Positions 1-9,594 of a DNA stretch of 64,000 nt are shown here, piece by piece. Position 1 is the first letter of the stretch, and the number at the start of each line of letters is the position of its first letter. A model generated the notes under the pieces. The model had not been told where the DNA came from and searched no databases. It saw nothing but the letters and a program-made list of their open reading frames with translations. This stretch comes from SIG440 sp045586925 (GTDB lineage Bacteria > Bacillota > Clostridia > Monoglobales > Monoglobaceae): positions 22,321-86,320 of the forward strand of contig JAZNBG010000011.1 of the NCBI GenBank assembly GCA_045586925.1, given 5' to 3'. The position numbers and the translations under genes were made by a program.

Positions 1-1503
1 GATTCTGTCTCCTATACCTTTTATAACCCCTTTGCCGCTTGCAGCTGCCACATAAGGAGCACACCAGCTATCCTTTTGTACATCAGCGAAATCTGCCATC
101 TGTGCATCTGCTTTTAAATCAAATGCAAGTACAATCATCTTGGCAAATTCCTCTCTCTTTACACTTGTGCCGGGTGCAAACAGGCCGTTTCCGACTCCGT
201 TTATAATACCTTGGGCTTTCATATATTCTATAGCCTCGTTTGCCCACTCGTACCCATCAAGATCTGAAAAAGCTGTTGTTTGTATTACGGGGGAAGGATT
301 TAAATTTAAATCCTCGGTCGTAACCTCCTTGTTATTAGTACCGGAAACTACAAAGGAATCTCCTCCACGCGATGGAGTTCTATCATTTGCTTTATCCTTT
401 AATTTACCGAAGGAAGCTATTACCTCGTTGAGGTTTGTCACAAAATCCGACATATCATCAAACGGTCTTTTTTCTATAAGTTTTTTTGCAATATTAAGCG
501 GGGTTTCGTTTTCCTTGTAGTCTATAACCTTGCCGCCTGCCGCTGTGATTTCCGTTTCAAAATCGCAAATTACAGAATCAAGAATACCGTATGTGCTGCT
601 TTTGGAGAGAGCGGATGTCAAAAGCTGAGTAGCTGTAAGCTCCGTTATTTTCTCCACAGACTTGTCTTTTAACGGCATATTTTCCATATTCGATATAAAA
701 TCTGCCTTTACATCTGAATCAAATACCTTTTCGTTCAGTCTTATGTTTGTATATTCTTTGTGCTGGTCAATACCTGAATATACCTTAAGTGCGTCTATAA
801 ACTTCAGAAGCTCCTTGCCTGTCTTTAAATCAATAACCTCTGCATACACAATTTCGGCAAATACGTTGACAAATTCCTCTGCATTGGTTATGTCTCCAAG
901 TCGTGCCACTATCGCACTGTAAACATCACTTTTTGTTTCGGGCATCAAAGAGTCAAAATACTCAAAAAGCTCACTCTTATCTGCTTCAAGAATTTGATAT
1001 GAGTTATACACATTTGGGCTGTCGCTTTTTCTAAAGATCGCCTCAATGTCTGACGCATCTACATCGCCATCTTTCAGGTCATCAATAATAGCCTGAGCAT
1101 CGTTGTCTGTCATAAATTCAAAATACCCCTCTGTTTTGGTACGATTTCCTGCCACAGCTATTCGATAGTAATACTTACCCTTGAGACCCTTGGGCTTATA
1201 GATAAAGCTCACATTGCCGTATGAATCCGCTTGTCCCTGATAGAGAAAGCTTATTGCGGCATTTACCTTTTCGGGTGAGGTCTGTGTGTAGGTGTCACCA
1301 CCATCTGTGCTGAGGTCAGCAAACCCTGACTCCGGTTCAAATACCTCCACGGTTACAATCTTGCCTGCCGCATCCGCCCCGCAGCTTATTACCGCAGACA
1401 CGCTGTCAACAGTAACTGTTGGTGTCAGTACAGCCGCTGACGCCTCTGCCACAAAAAAGAGCATGAAAGCACAAAGCAAGAATATCAAGACCGTTTTCTT
1501 CAT
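1..1503 (-). CDS. Exported S-layer-homology (SLH) domain protein, C-terminus beyond window edge
   Basis: Open from ATG at 1503 to the window edge (501 codons, no stop), so the gene is partial. The N-terminus is a clear signal peptide (MKKTVLIFLLCAF, hydrophobic core, cleavage probably after AEASA). The middle, about residues 30-400, matches no domain I recognise. From about residue 410 there is one SLH repeat (FSDLDGYEWANEAIEYM, then FAPGTSVKREEFAKM) and a second begins near residue 470 (FADVQKDSWCAPYV) and runs off the window. SLH repeats normally anchor proteins to cell-wall polymers, so this is probably a surface protein. It lies 26 bp after the permease gene on the same strand, which suggests a surface role in the same carbohydrate system (inference). 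Confidence 0.85.
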   Translation of the reverse strand, partial: MKKTVLIFLLCAFMLFFVAEASAAVLTPTVTVDSVSAVISCGADAAGKIVTVEVFEPESGFADLSTDGGDTYTQTSPEKVNAAISFLYQGQADSYGNVSFIYKPKGLKGKYYYRIAVAGNRTKTEGYFEFMTDNDAQAIIDDLKDGDVDASDIEAIFRKSDSPNVYNSYQILEADKSELFEYFDSLMPETKSDVYSAIVARLGDITNAEEFVNVFAEIVYAEVIDLKTGKELLKFIDALKVYSGIDQHKEYTNIRLNEKVFDSDVKADFISNMENMPLKDKSVEKITELTATQLLTSALSKSSTYGILDSVICDFETEITAAGGKVIDYKENETPLNIAKKLIEKRPFDDMSDFVTNLNEVIASFGKLKDKANDRTPSRGGDSFVVSGTNNKEVTTEDLNLNPSPVIQTTAFSDLDGYEWANEAIEYMKAQGIINGVGNGLFAPGTSVKREEFAKMIVLAFDLKADAQMADFADVQKDSWCAPYVAAASGKGVIKGIGDRI

Positions 1504-1528
1504 GTTTACCATTCCTTTCTTTAATTTA

Positions 1529-2458
1529 TTAAAACAATGCATTATCAGGTGAAATCTTGTTTACAATAGCATTAGTTATAAGCACCAGGATAAATCCTGT
1601 AACTGATTTTAAAAAGTTTGCTGCACCGGTTAATGCGAAGTCACCGCCTGCCGTCATACCATTGTAGATATATGTATCCAGTGTACTGGTTGTAGAATAG
1701 AGCATTCCTGAATTCTTGGGTACGAAATAGAAAAGACCGAAATCCGAACTCAGTATACTTCCTATTGCCAAAATGAACATTATAGTTATTGTGGGTCTCA
1801 AAAGAGGTAAGGTTATGTATCTTAACTGTTTGTACCAGTTTGCCCCGTCAATCCACGCTGCCTCGTAGTATTCAGGTGAGAAGCCCCGAATTGTTGAATA
1901 ATAGATTATGCAGGAATATCCTACTCCCTTCCACAAATGTGCAATAGTAAGTATAAATGGCCACTTGTCTGCTTCAAAGTACCAATTTACCGGTTCCATA
2001 CCCAGACTTATCAACAACTTGTTGACTGCACCTTTATCAAAGTCCAAAAGTCCTGTCACAAAATATGATACAACAATCCACGACAAAAAGTACGGCATAA
2101 GAGATAACGTCTGAGTTGCTTTAGTCCAGATATTAAGCCGCTTCTTTGCAAGCACATCGAACATTATAGCAAAGGTAACCGAACAAAACATCGTGAGGGG
2201 TATCCACACCACATTATACAAAAGTGTATTTCTTAAGATTACGTAGGCATCCTTTGCTTTAAACAAAAACTCAAAATTTTTCAGACCTATCCAATCACTA
2301 TGGAAAATTCCCTTGGCATAGTCAAAATCTTTGAATGCCACCGATATGCCGAACATTGGAACATAAGCAAACAAAATAAACCAAATTACTCCGGGAAGAA
2401 GCATAAGAAGATATACCTTATTTTTCCCTAAATCCTTTGCAAATTTTTTGATACTCAA
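1529..2458 (-). CDS. Carbohydrate ABC transporter permease, LplB/YtcP type
   Basis: 309 aa, about six membrane segments, with the binding-protein-dependent permease EAA loop (EAAWIDGANWYKQLRYITLP near residue 200) that contacts the ATPase. The N-terminus (LMLLPGVIWFILFAYVPMFG) is typical of LplB-like permeases that import oligosaccharides such as aldouronates or polysaccharide breakdown products. The start is TTG at 2458: an in-frame stop lies two codons upstream, and AAAGG sits 10 bases before it. It follows the kinase gene by 26 bp. The partner permease (LplC type) and solute-binding protein are not in view; they may lie beyond the window edge after the SLH gene, but the SLH protein in the usual lplC position is odd. 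Confidence 0.9.
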   Translation of the reverse strand: MSIKKFAKDLGKNKVYLLMLLPGVIWFILFAYVPMFGISVAFKDFDYAKGIFHSDWIGLKNFEFLFKAKDAYVILRNTLLYNVVWIPLTMFCSVTFAIMFDVLAKKRLNIWTKATQTLSLMPYFLSWIVVSYFVTGLLDFDKGAVNKLLISLGMEPVNWYFEADKWPFILTIAHLWKGVGYSCIIYYSTIRGFSPEYYEAAWIDGANWYKQLRYITLPLLRPTITIMFILAIGSILSSDFGLFYFVPKNSGMLYSTTSTLDTYIYNGMTAGGDFALTGAANFLKSVTGFILVLITNAIVNKISPDNALF

Positions 2459-2484
2459 TATCTGTCATCCTTTCTGATGTTGTT

Positions 2485-4245
2485 TTAATTCATCTTAAGT
2501 ATTTTTAGTGTAGCCACCGTTTTGTTGTTTTTAACTTTATAACACAATCCACATTCTTCACCAAAATATATTTTTAAACGCTCATTTACATTTTTGATGC
2601 CTATACCCTTGGAAACACCGCTTACAAGCATATTGTTAAGACTGTCTGCATCACACCCTATACCGTTATCCTCAACATCTATTACGAGCATATCGCCTGA
2701 TTCACGAATACTCACCTCTATCATAAGTTCCTTCATATCCTTGCCAAAACCGTGAAGAATGGAATTCTCACACAAGGGCTGAAGAATGAGCTTGGCAACC
2801 TTTACATTTTTGAGTTCATCAGGTACTACCGTTATATTTAATGTAATCGAATCTTCGTATGCATACTTCTGCAGGTACACATATTTTTTTAAATACTCAA
2901 GCTCGGTTTTCAGAGTAACAAGCTCTTCAGGTTTATTAAGTGCATATTCCAGTATAGAGGCAAGCTCTGAAGTATAATCGGCTATTTCGGAATTACCGTC
3001 CAGCATAGCTTTGCAGGAAAGAGTGTTTAAAGCATTGTTTAGAAAATGCGGACCAATCTGTATCTGCCTCATTTTTATTTCCATAAGCTTTTCTTTCTTC
3101 AGGGCCTCCTGCTCCAATTCAATATTTGCCTTTACCTTTTCTATAAGGGCCTCAGCAGAACGATAAATAGATCCTATTTCGTCATTGATATTAAATACCG
3201 GAAGTTCAGGAAAAGGTGCATTTAAATCGCCTTTTATCATAAACTTTTCCAGATTTTTCAATGGTGATGTAACCTTGTTGGATATCAGCAAAAACATTGC
3301 CACACCAATAATCAAAAGTACCACCGAAATAAGAGAAATCATCCTTATTATCTGTCTTAGAGCCAAGGTTTCCTCTCTGGCAGACACCGCAGTTAGTATA
3401 TCAAGACCGTTATCCAGTCTTTCTATATCCACATAGTATTTTCTGCCGTCGGCAGGGTTCTTGTATATAAGCATTTCGTTGTATTCTTTTTGGGAAAGAC
3501 TATCTGTAAGCGAGGTCAAATCCGATATTCCAATTTTTTCAAATCCACTGTAGAGCACTTCAGATTCCCTGCCGTTTATTGCCACATTTACATGCGGTAC
3601 AACAGCAAAAAGATGATCAAGATTAATTCCTACCTTGCAATATCCATACAGGGCTCCATCCGGACCCGTCATTCGTCTTGTGAAAAAAATATATGGGGTG
3701 TTTTCTGTCTCTGAGTAAATATACATCCCTTCACTAATGGCAGTCATTTCCTTAAACCACACAGTATCCTTAACAGCATCTATGCTCACGATTCCGTTTT
3801 GCTGGCTATCGTCTGTGCTAACATAGCCATCTCTTATAAAAGGGAGTGAGCTGTCTAAATAAAACTTGAGCGTTTGAACATACGGTGAACTATCCCGAGC
3901 ATCAAATATAATTCCAAAAATATTGTTTAACTGATATCCGACTCTGATTTGGTTATTTATATATGCAATTTTGTCCTCAGACGACATATTTATCATTTCT
4001 GCAATGGTATCATCCATCGCAACATAAGTGCAAGCCCTCTCCATACACCTTTCTACAGTAGAAATTGCCTCAGATATATTTTTCATACCTACACTTGTGT
4101 CATCCCGGACATTTTCCACCAGCATATTGCCGCAATAAGCATAGAACAATCCGCCTATTGTGAATATAATAAGAGAAACAGTTACAAAATATATAGCCAA
4201 AAGCTTAACTTTAATATTGCTTATTCGTTTTAAAATCCAGGTCAT
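2485..4245 (-). CDS. YesM-type two-component sensor histidine kinase
   Basis: 586 aa. A membrane segment at about 13-36, an extracytoplasmic sensor region to about 295, a second membrane segment at about 300-322, a HAMP-like linker to about 375, then a His_kinase/HATPase module. The phospho-acceptor is His400 in IQIGPHFLNNALNTL, the signature of the YesM/LytS-like class. An N box (LQPLCENSILHGF) and G box (DVEDNGIGCD) follow. Such kinases pair with AraC-output response regulators and sense extracellular sugars. The ATG overlaps the stop of the regulator gene (ATGA), so the two are translationally coupled. Confidence 0.93.
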   Translation of the reverse strand: MTWILKRISNIKVKLLAIYFVTVSLIIFTIGGLFYAYCGNMLVENVRDDTSVGMKNISEAISTVERCMERACTYVAMDDTIAEMINMSSEDKIAYINNQIRVGYQLNNIFGIIFDARDSSPYVQTLKFYLDSSLPFIRDGYVSTDDSQQNGIVSIDAVKDTVWFKEMTAISEGMYIYSETENTPYIFFTRRMTGPDGALYGYCKVGINLDHLFAVVPHVNVAINGRESEVLYSGFEKIGISDLTSLTDSLSQKEYNEMLIYKNPADGRKYYVDIERLDNGLDILTAVSAREETLALRQIIRMISLISVVLLIIGVAMFLLISNKVTSPLKNLEKFMIKGDLNAPFPELPVFNINDEIGSIYRSAEALIEKVKANIELEQEALKKEKLMEIKMRQIQIGPHFLNNALNTLSCKAMLDGNSEIADYTSELASILEYALNKPEELVTLKTELEYLKKYVYLQKYAYEDSITLNITVVPDELKNVKVAKLILQPLCENSILHGFGKDMKELMIEVSIRESGDMLVIDVEDNGIGCDADSLNNMLVSGVSKGIGIKNVNERLKIYFGEECGLCYKVKNNKTVATLKILKMN

Positions 4246-5282
4246 TTCTTATCACCATTTCTATACTTGCTCATAGTAAAACCTGTTTGCTCTTTAAATC
4301 GTTGCTTGAAATATTGAAATGAATTATATCCCACCATTGTTACAATCCTGTCAATGGGTATATTTGTGTTGCGAAGAAGTCTTTTCGCATGCTCAATACG
4401 CACATTCAGTATATATTCGGATATTCCCTTACCGTATTGCTTGACAAAAATCCTTGAAAGGTGCCTTGCAGATAAACCAAATTTATCTGCAAGCATATCA
4501 CGGCTTAATTCGGGACTATTGTAGTGCCTGTCAATATATTGCCTTATTTCTGTTGCTTTACTGTCGGTTTCATCGGCAATTGTGTCCCCTGATTTGATGC
4601 TCTCTATTATATCAGCACACCTATCTACGATGTAGTCAAGCATCGCTTCGTCCGAGGATTTGGACATCGCAGTGGCAAACATATCCTCGTCAGCAAAACC
4701 CGAAAGCTTGTTGCCCTTTATAAAAAACGCAATGGTATTTATGATAAACATAGCATAGCTTCTTATAACGCCACCACTTTTGTAGGCAATATCTGAAGGC
4801 GATACTATTGACCGTATTCCCTCAAGGTCTCCTCTCCAAAGAAGGTCATTTAGACATTGACTTATTTCTACAGAGCCTATTCTGCGTCTTAACTCTCTTT
4901 CGCCCTTTTTCTCGGATTCAACAAGCTTCATATATTTTATAAGCTCATTTATTTTGCTGTTATTTATAGGCTTTAATATATATTGTTTTACACCATAGGA
5001 CATTGCTTTTTTAACATAATCGAAATCCGTATATCCGCTAATCATTATGACTTCTGTATCATACTTATTTTCACATATTATCTTGCAAAGCTCGATTCCA
5101 TCCATTTCCGGCATACATACATCTGTAATTACAACATCAATGTCTGTTTCTTTTAGCACTTCCAAAAGCTCACGTGCAGTACGGCAACAACAGGCAATAT
5201 TAACCTCGGGGAATTTCTCGGATATTACCTTTTCCATGCTTTTAAGCACCATTGGTTCATCATCTACAATCGCTATGTTCAT
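4242..5282 (-). CDS. Response regulator with AraC-type DNA-binding output
   Basis: 346 aa from ATG at 5282, preceded by AGGAG. An upstream in-frame extension exists, but its hydrophobic leader is out of place in a receiver protein, so it was rejected. The receiver domain (MNIAIVDDEP) has the acidic pair at Asp7/Asp8, phospho-acceptor Asp54 (VVITDVCMPEMDG) and Lys in ILKPI. The C-terminal 100 residues hold two helix-turn-helix motifs of the AraC family (LSRDMLADKFGLSARHLSRI and NIPIDRIVTMVGYNSFQYF). It is the cognate partner of the overlapping kinase and the likely binder of the paired AGGACAT sites at 6614-6641 and 9393-9420 (inference). Confidence 0.93.
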   Translation of the reverse strand: MNIAIVDDEPMVLKSMEKVISEKFPEVNIACCCRTARELLEVLKETDIDVVITDVCMPEMDGIELCKIICENKYDTEVIMISGYTDFDYVKKAMSYGVKQYILKPINNSKINELIKYMKLVESEKKGERELRRRIGSVEISQCLNDLLWRGDLEGIRSIVSPSDIAYKSGGVIRSYAMFIINTIAFFIKGNKLSGFADEDMFATAMSKSSDEAMLDYIVDRCADIIESIKSGDTIADETDSKATEIRQYIDRHYNSPELSRDMLADKFGLSARHLSRIFVKQYGKGISEYILNVRIEHAKRLLRNTNIPIDRIVTMVGYNSFQYFKQRFKEQTGFTMSKYRNGDKK

Positions 5283-5395
5283 GTGATACACTCCTGTTCG
5301 AAATAGTATTATTATCAATACACAAGTACTGATAATACTAATATACCAAATCCTCCACACACACGCAAACAAGAAAAGTTGAAAGCAATAAACAG

Positions 5396-6535
5396 TTACC
5401 TCTCTATAATCTGCCACTTACTATTTTCTGCAGCTTCGGTAAATTCCATACACAATCTCATGCTTTCTTGAGCATCTTCGATCATAATAGAGGGTTTATC
5501 ACCTCTTAAAACACGTTTCACTATATCTCTGTTCTGCTCATCAGTATTGTGGAAATATACTCTTTCGTCATATCCTTCATCCTTGCCTACATCCTTCGTC
5601 CAACTGGTTTTACGAACTATACTCTCGCCAACCTGCCCTTTTTTGCCCGGATGGTGATATACTCTTAATTCTCTCTGGAATATGTCTATCTCAATGGCAC
5701 CCTCTGTACCTGTGATAACATAGTTTAATTTGTGACCCATCTTATCCTGGTCAAAGAGGTCCTCATTTCCCATAAGGTCATTGTTGCTTCCAGGAGCTGC
5801 AGTCATATTAAAATAAAGCTGACTCACACATCCGTTGTCAAAATGATAGGACACATGAACATTGTCCTCTATTTCAAAATACGGAATTACATTCTCCGCA
5901 CTGGTAACTACATACTTATCTACCCGGCTTCCTTCGTTCCACCACCTTACAAGGTCAATATAGTGGCAGAGCTTTTCCAGACACATATTTGCTCCTGTAG
6001 ACTTTTTTACTCTCCAGTTGATTTCTTCACTTCCATCTGCCTGTTCCTTTTTTTCATGGAAGGGGGGCATACTATATGTAAAATGTACATTTTTAAGTTT
6101 TCCTATTTCTCCTGAATCTATTATCTTTTTAGTTTCTACATATGCCCATGAATATCTGCATTCCAGACCAACCTGCAAAAATGCTCCTGTCTCTTTCTGC
6201 ACATCTATGAGTTCCTGCATTTCTTCATATGTAACACCAGAGGGCTTTTCTGTCATAACAGCCTTTCCTGCTCTCATAGCCTTTACTGCAAGCGGAACAT
6301 GACTGGCATTGTCTGTTGCTATGTATACAAGATCAATTTCCTTATCATTAATGATGTCATCATAATTCATGGTTGTTTCAAGTCTTGGATGCTTCTCTTT
6401 GGCTTTTGAAAGCTGTCCCTCAGAAACATCATAGCCTACGATTCTTGCCACCTCTGGCATAGATTCTATTGTTGTTATGATGGTGTTACCCATCTGCCCG
6501 CAACCTAATACTGCTGCATTAACTTGATTTTTCAT
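5396..6535 (-). CDS. Gfo/Idh/MocA-family NAD(P)-dependent oxidoreductase
   Basis: About 379 aa from ATG at 6535, chosen because AAGGTG lies at good spacing; a GTG three codons upstream would sit on that site. An N-terminal Rossmann fold is shown by AAVLGCGQMGNTI, followed by the family EKP motif (MTEKPSGVTYEEM), where the lysine is catalytic. The C-terminal alpha/beta domain binds substrate. Family members oxidise or epimerise sugars, inositols or sugar acids; the substrate cannot be told. It has its own promoter region, since an AGGACAT operator lies upstream. Confidence 0.9.
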   Translation of the reverse strand: MKNQVNAAVLGCGQMGNTIITTIESMPEVARIVGYDVSEGQLSKAKEKHPRLETTMNYDDIINDKEIDLVYIATDNASHVPLAVKAMRAGKAVMTEKPSGVTYEEMQELIDVQKETGAFLQVGLECRYSWAYVETKKIIDSGEIGKLKNVHFTYSMPPFHEKKEQADGSEEINWRVKKSTGANMCLEKLCHYIDLVRWWNEGSRVDKYVVTSAENVIPYFEIEDNVHVSYHFDNGCVSQLYFNMTAAPGSNNDLMGNEDLFDQDKMGHKLNYVITGTEGAIEIDIFQRELRVYHHPGKKGQVGESIVRKTSWTKDVGKDEGYDERVYFHNTDEQNRDIVKRVLRGDKPSIMIEDAQESMRLCMEFTEAAENSKWQIIER

Positions 6536-6566
6536 ACAATTCACCTTAATCCTTATACTAGTTTTG

Positions 6567-6602
6567 TAGTTTTATTGTAGCATGGAAATAAATTGTTTCT
6601 CA
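6567..6602 (-). promoter_or_regulatory. Putative promoter of the oxidoreductase gene
   Basis: Read on the minus strand there is TTGAGA, about 18 bases, then TACAAT, a plausible sigma-A promoter ahead of the ATG at 6535. The paired AGGACAT operator lies just upstream of the -35 box. Confidence 0.5.
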
Positions 6603-6613
6603 ACGTTGTTTTT

Positions 6614-6641
6614 AGGACATTCAAACACTTTTTAAGGACAT
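6614..6641. promoter_or_regulatory. Paired AGGACAT direct repeat, probable AraC-type operator (copy 1)
   Basis: AGGACAT at 6614-6620 and again at 6635-6641, 21 bp apart. The same arrangement occurs at 9393-9420 with flanking similarity (GTTGTTTT before, ACTTTTT between). Direct repeats two helical turns apart are the usual target of AraC-family activators. The adjacent response regulator gene is the obvious candidate binder (inference). Confidence 0.6.
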
Positions 6642-6696
6642 GAAAAATGCGGAATGCAAAAATACGTCCTTTTTACATTCCGCAAAAGCAAATTTT

Positions 6697-8325
6697 TTAC
6701 TTTTCTAAAACTTCCTTAAACCTTTCTATTACTTTTTCTCTAATATCCAGAATGGTTTTTGCACTTCGTGCACAATTTTTAAATGTAATCTCTCCTGTAA
6801 TATTTTCAATAAGTTTTATTGTTTCATCTCGGCCTATATAACTTTCAAGAAGTTTTAAAGCTCTTAAATCCTGCAACGCTTCGTTAAACACAATAATGCG
6901 CATTGAAGGTATTGGTCCTTCTTTTGCAGGATAAACAGAAAATGTATCGCCTCCTGGGAAACCGCCATCGGCATCTGTTTCAAAAAACGGATTTATAGGT
7001 CTTTTTGAAAGCTGTGAATTATAAAAATTCAAAGCCCAGTGATAAAACCTTTTTACATCGTATTTGTATAGCTGATAACCAAAACATCTGTTTCGATACA
7101 AAGGCATTGCTATAAACCGGTTTGAAACCTGATAATCCTGTGCGCAGCAATAATATACAGCGAAATCCTTTACCTTACCTTTAAACTCTTCAAAAATATC
7201 AATGGGTATCGTGGGAATATCTGCGCCTGACTTTTTATAATGTTCATAGCTTGAAAAGGCATCAACAGTTTTAAAACCCTTGAGCATAGGTTTCAAAAAC
7301 GCACTTAATTTAGCATATCTTTTAACAGTTTCATCATCAAAGGGTTCGTCCGAAATCGGGAACATAACATTCTTTTCTATTCCCAGTTCTTTTATATAAT
7401 TTACTAATGCCGGAATGAACTGTTTCAGGAAATTAAGATACCTTTCATCTGTTGATTTTACATCCCAACCAAAAATGCGCTTATATTCACCATTTTCATA
7501 AACCATAATTTTAGGGGTGAACTCTGCGCCCCACTGTGTGAACATTTGCGGCATCTTGAATTTTTTAATACCCGAGTCAAGACACATCTGGATAAATCTT
7601 TTTAGTCTGGAAAATTCAAATGTGTAGTTATCTCCATCTTTATATATATCCACAAGCTGAACGGTAAGCCTTTCGCCGCCGATTTGTGTATCAAGAGGCG
7701 GTGTTATCACCGGTATCATAAGCATATTTGAGCCGTATTTTGTGCTGATTTTTACAAACTTTTCGAACATACTCCAGAATTCTTCTGAAAATACTTCCAT
7801 ATGATAGTAATTCGCTATACCGTCTCCATGAACATACACGCCATAGTTAAACTCCTGCGCAGGCAGTTCCAAATTTAACACTTCAAGTTTCAATGTGGTA
7901 GATACACTTTCATCCTCATTTGAAATTGTAACTTTTATCTTGTGCTCACCTGTCGGAACCTTATCATCTGTCTCTATCCAGATACCCTGAAAATAGAATT
8001 CTGCTCTTATGGTATCCCCATCGAATGGGAAAAGAACATCAGGATACATTCCGCCCTCGGTGCTTATGTAGTTATCGTCCTTCATTGCCCGCGGAAAATG
8101 TATTGCTCTGGTAACAGGCACACAACCGATTTTGTATATACTAAGGTGCTCTTTTATGTCACTTTCAAGCTCAAATTTATATTCAAGAGAATTATCCATT
8201 GCATAAGCAATCTGATATGAACCCCTCTCTCCTTTTAAAACACAAAGCTCTGAAATGGGTGTAAAATCCTGTTCAAACTTTGGCATTATGTTTTCTAACG
8301 ATGATATTTGAAATAATTTTATCAT
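6697..8325 (-). CDS. DUF4091 family protein, putative glycoside-hydrolase-like
   Basis: 542 aa. The N-terminal part (to about 150) looks like a beta-sandwich, then a TIM-barrel-like region, ending in the DUF4091 signature (DADGGFPGGDTFSVYP, then PSMRIIVFNEALQDLRAL). DUF4091 proteins are common in polysaccharide-utilisation loci and are thought to act on glycans, but no activity can be assigned from sequence. No signal peptide is visible, so it is probably cytoplasmic and acts on imported oligosaccharides. ATG at 8325 follows GGAGAAAG. It is 24 bp after the amidohydrolase gene. Confidence 0.85.
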   Translation of the reverse strand: MIKLFQISSLENIMPKFEQDFTPISELCVLKGERGSYQIAYAMDNSLEYKFELESDIKEHLSIYKIGCVPVTRAIHFPRAMKDDNYISTEGGMYPDVLFPFDGDTIRAEFYFQGIWIETDDKVPTGEHKIKVTISNEDESVSTTLKLEVLNLELPAQEFNYGVYVHGDGIANYYHMEVFSEEFWSMFEKFVKISTKYGSNMLMIPVITPPLDTQIGGERLTVQLVDIYKDGDNYTFEFSRLKRFIQMCLDSGIKKFKMPQMFTQWGAEFTPKIMVYENGEYKRIFGWDVKSTDERYLNFLKQFIPALVNYIKELGIEKNVMFPISDEPFDDETVKRYAKLSAFLKPMLKGFKTVDAFSSYEHYKKSGADIPTIPIDIFEEFKGKVKDFAVYYCCAQDYQVSNRFIAMPLYRNRCFGYQLYKYDVKRFYHWALNFYNSQLSKRPINPFFETDADGGFPGGDTFSVYPAKEGPIPSMRIIVFNEALQDLRALKLLESYIGRDETIKLIENITGEITFKNCARSAKTILDIREKVIERFKEVLEK

Positions 8326-8349
8326 AACTTCTTTCTCCTCTAATTATGT

Positions 8350-9252
8350 TTAATCAGCACGGCAATCCCAATCATGTGCATCATCCGTTTCAGGACTTGA
8401 GTGTTTTTTTGTATTTTCACTCTTGCCTAAAAAACGCATAAGATTTTCAGAATACAATAATTCACGATTTTTTCTGCTTACACCAATCTTGTCCATAATT
8501 TCTCCGTCAATGCTTATCCATTTGAAGGCCCATTGTGAGTTATAATTATGGACCTGTGCATCTGTTCCAAACATAACATTATCGCCAACATCATACCCAA
8601 CTGTATAAAGCTTAGTAAGCAGTTCTTCCCGGTATATTTTCGGTGTGCCGGGTGTAATATCAAAGAACATTTCGGCAGTATTTCTTTTTATCAAAGAATT
8701 TAAAAACTTTCCGTACAGAGCAATACATTCATCAATCCACGGCCAGGAACAATGGCCAAGCGAAAATCTTAATCCTTCTATTTCAAGCAAAGCCTCCCAG
8801 TTAAGCGGTCTGTTATACTTTGATGACACACCGCTGTCCCACAAAATTCCGGAATGAAAAAATACCGGCTTATTAAGCTTGGCAATTTCACGAAGCACTT
8901 TCATACACTTTTCTTCATACACATAAAAGTCATTGCAAATTATCTTAAATCCGCAAATGCCCGCTTTAACTGCTTTATGTATATTTTCAATTATGTTTTC
9001 TTCGTCAGGATGTATCCATATAACAGGAAACAATCTGTCCTCATATCCTTTAGTCCAGCCAATAACCTCTTTTAACCGTTCATCAAAAGATGTTCCGGTT
9101 TCGAATTTAGTTCCTTTCATATCTCTTGGCAGCCTAGGCTTATTTGAAAATATACAGCCACCATAAACCCCAGCTTTTTCCATCTTTTTAAGCAATCCTT
9201 CAGGTTTGGGCTCTGTGTTTTGAGCATGTATATGCATATCAAAAATTTTCAT
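8350..9252 (-). CDS. Amidohydrolase-superfamily (amidohydrolase-2 type) metal-dependent hydrolase
   Basis: 300 aa, a TIM-barrel hydrolase. The HxH metal motif is at the N-terminus (FDMHIHAQ), with further likely metal ligands in FFHSG, LGHCSW and the late aspartate in MFGTDAQ. The amidohydrolase-2 family includes decarboxylases, lactonases and uronate-processing enzymes; substrate unknown. First gene of the minus-strand locus, 150-170 bp below the second AGGACAT pair. ATG at 9252 follows GGAGAGG. Confidence 0.85.
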   Translation of the reverse strand: MKIFDMHIHAQNTEPKPEGLLKKMEKAGVYGGCIFSNKPRLPRDMKGTKFETGTSFDERLKEVIGWTKGYEDRLFPVIWIHPDEENIIENIHKAVKAGICGFKIICNDFYVYEEKCMKVLREIAKLNKPVFFHSGILWDSGVSSKYNRPLNWEALLEIEGLRFSLGHCSWPWIDECIALYGKFLNSLIKRNTAEMFFDITPGTPKIYREELLTKLYTVGYDVGDNVMFGTDAQVHNYNSQWAFKWISIDGEIMDKIGVSRKNRELLYSENLMRFLGKSENTKKHSSPETDDAHDWDCRAD

Positions 9253-9392
9253 TAATTTCCTCTCCTTTTTTAGTTCCGTTTGGGAGAACTGTTTCGATTT
9301 TTATACATTAACCAATTAACCGCAATACGCCGTATCTAAAATTATCTATAATTAGTTTATCATTGAAATTCAGGAGTTACAATGTTGTTTTA

Positions 9393-9420
9393 AGGACATA
9401 TGCGTACTTTTTGGGGACAT
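9393..9420. promoter_or_regulatory. Paired AGGACAT/GGGACAT direct repeat, probable AraC-type operator (copy 2)
   Basis: AGGACAT at 9393-9399 and GGGACAT at 9414-9420, again exactly 21 bp apart, upstream of the amidohydrolase gene. The match to the 6614-6641 site extends into the flanks. No strong -35 box lies below it, which fits an activator-dependent promoter (inference). Confidence 0.6.
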
Positions 9421-9594
9421 ATATGCTTAATGCTCCATATTTTGCTATTGATTATTTATAAAAATATATCCATTATCCACGCATGAATCTGCCTTGACAT
9501 CACCCGCATACACAACCTTATAAATTTTTCTCTCCTTTCTTGAAATAAAATACATATTAAAAGCAGTTTTCGCTTTTAAGCAAGAACAAACCTT

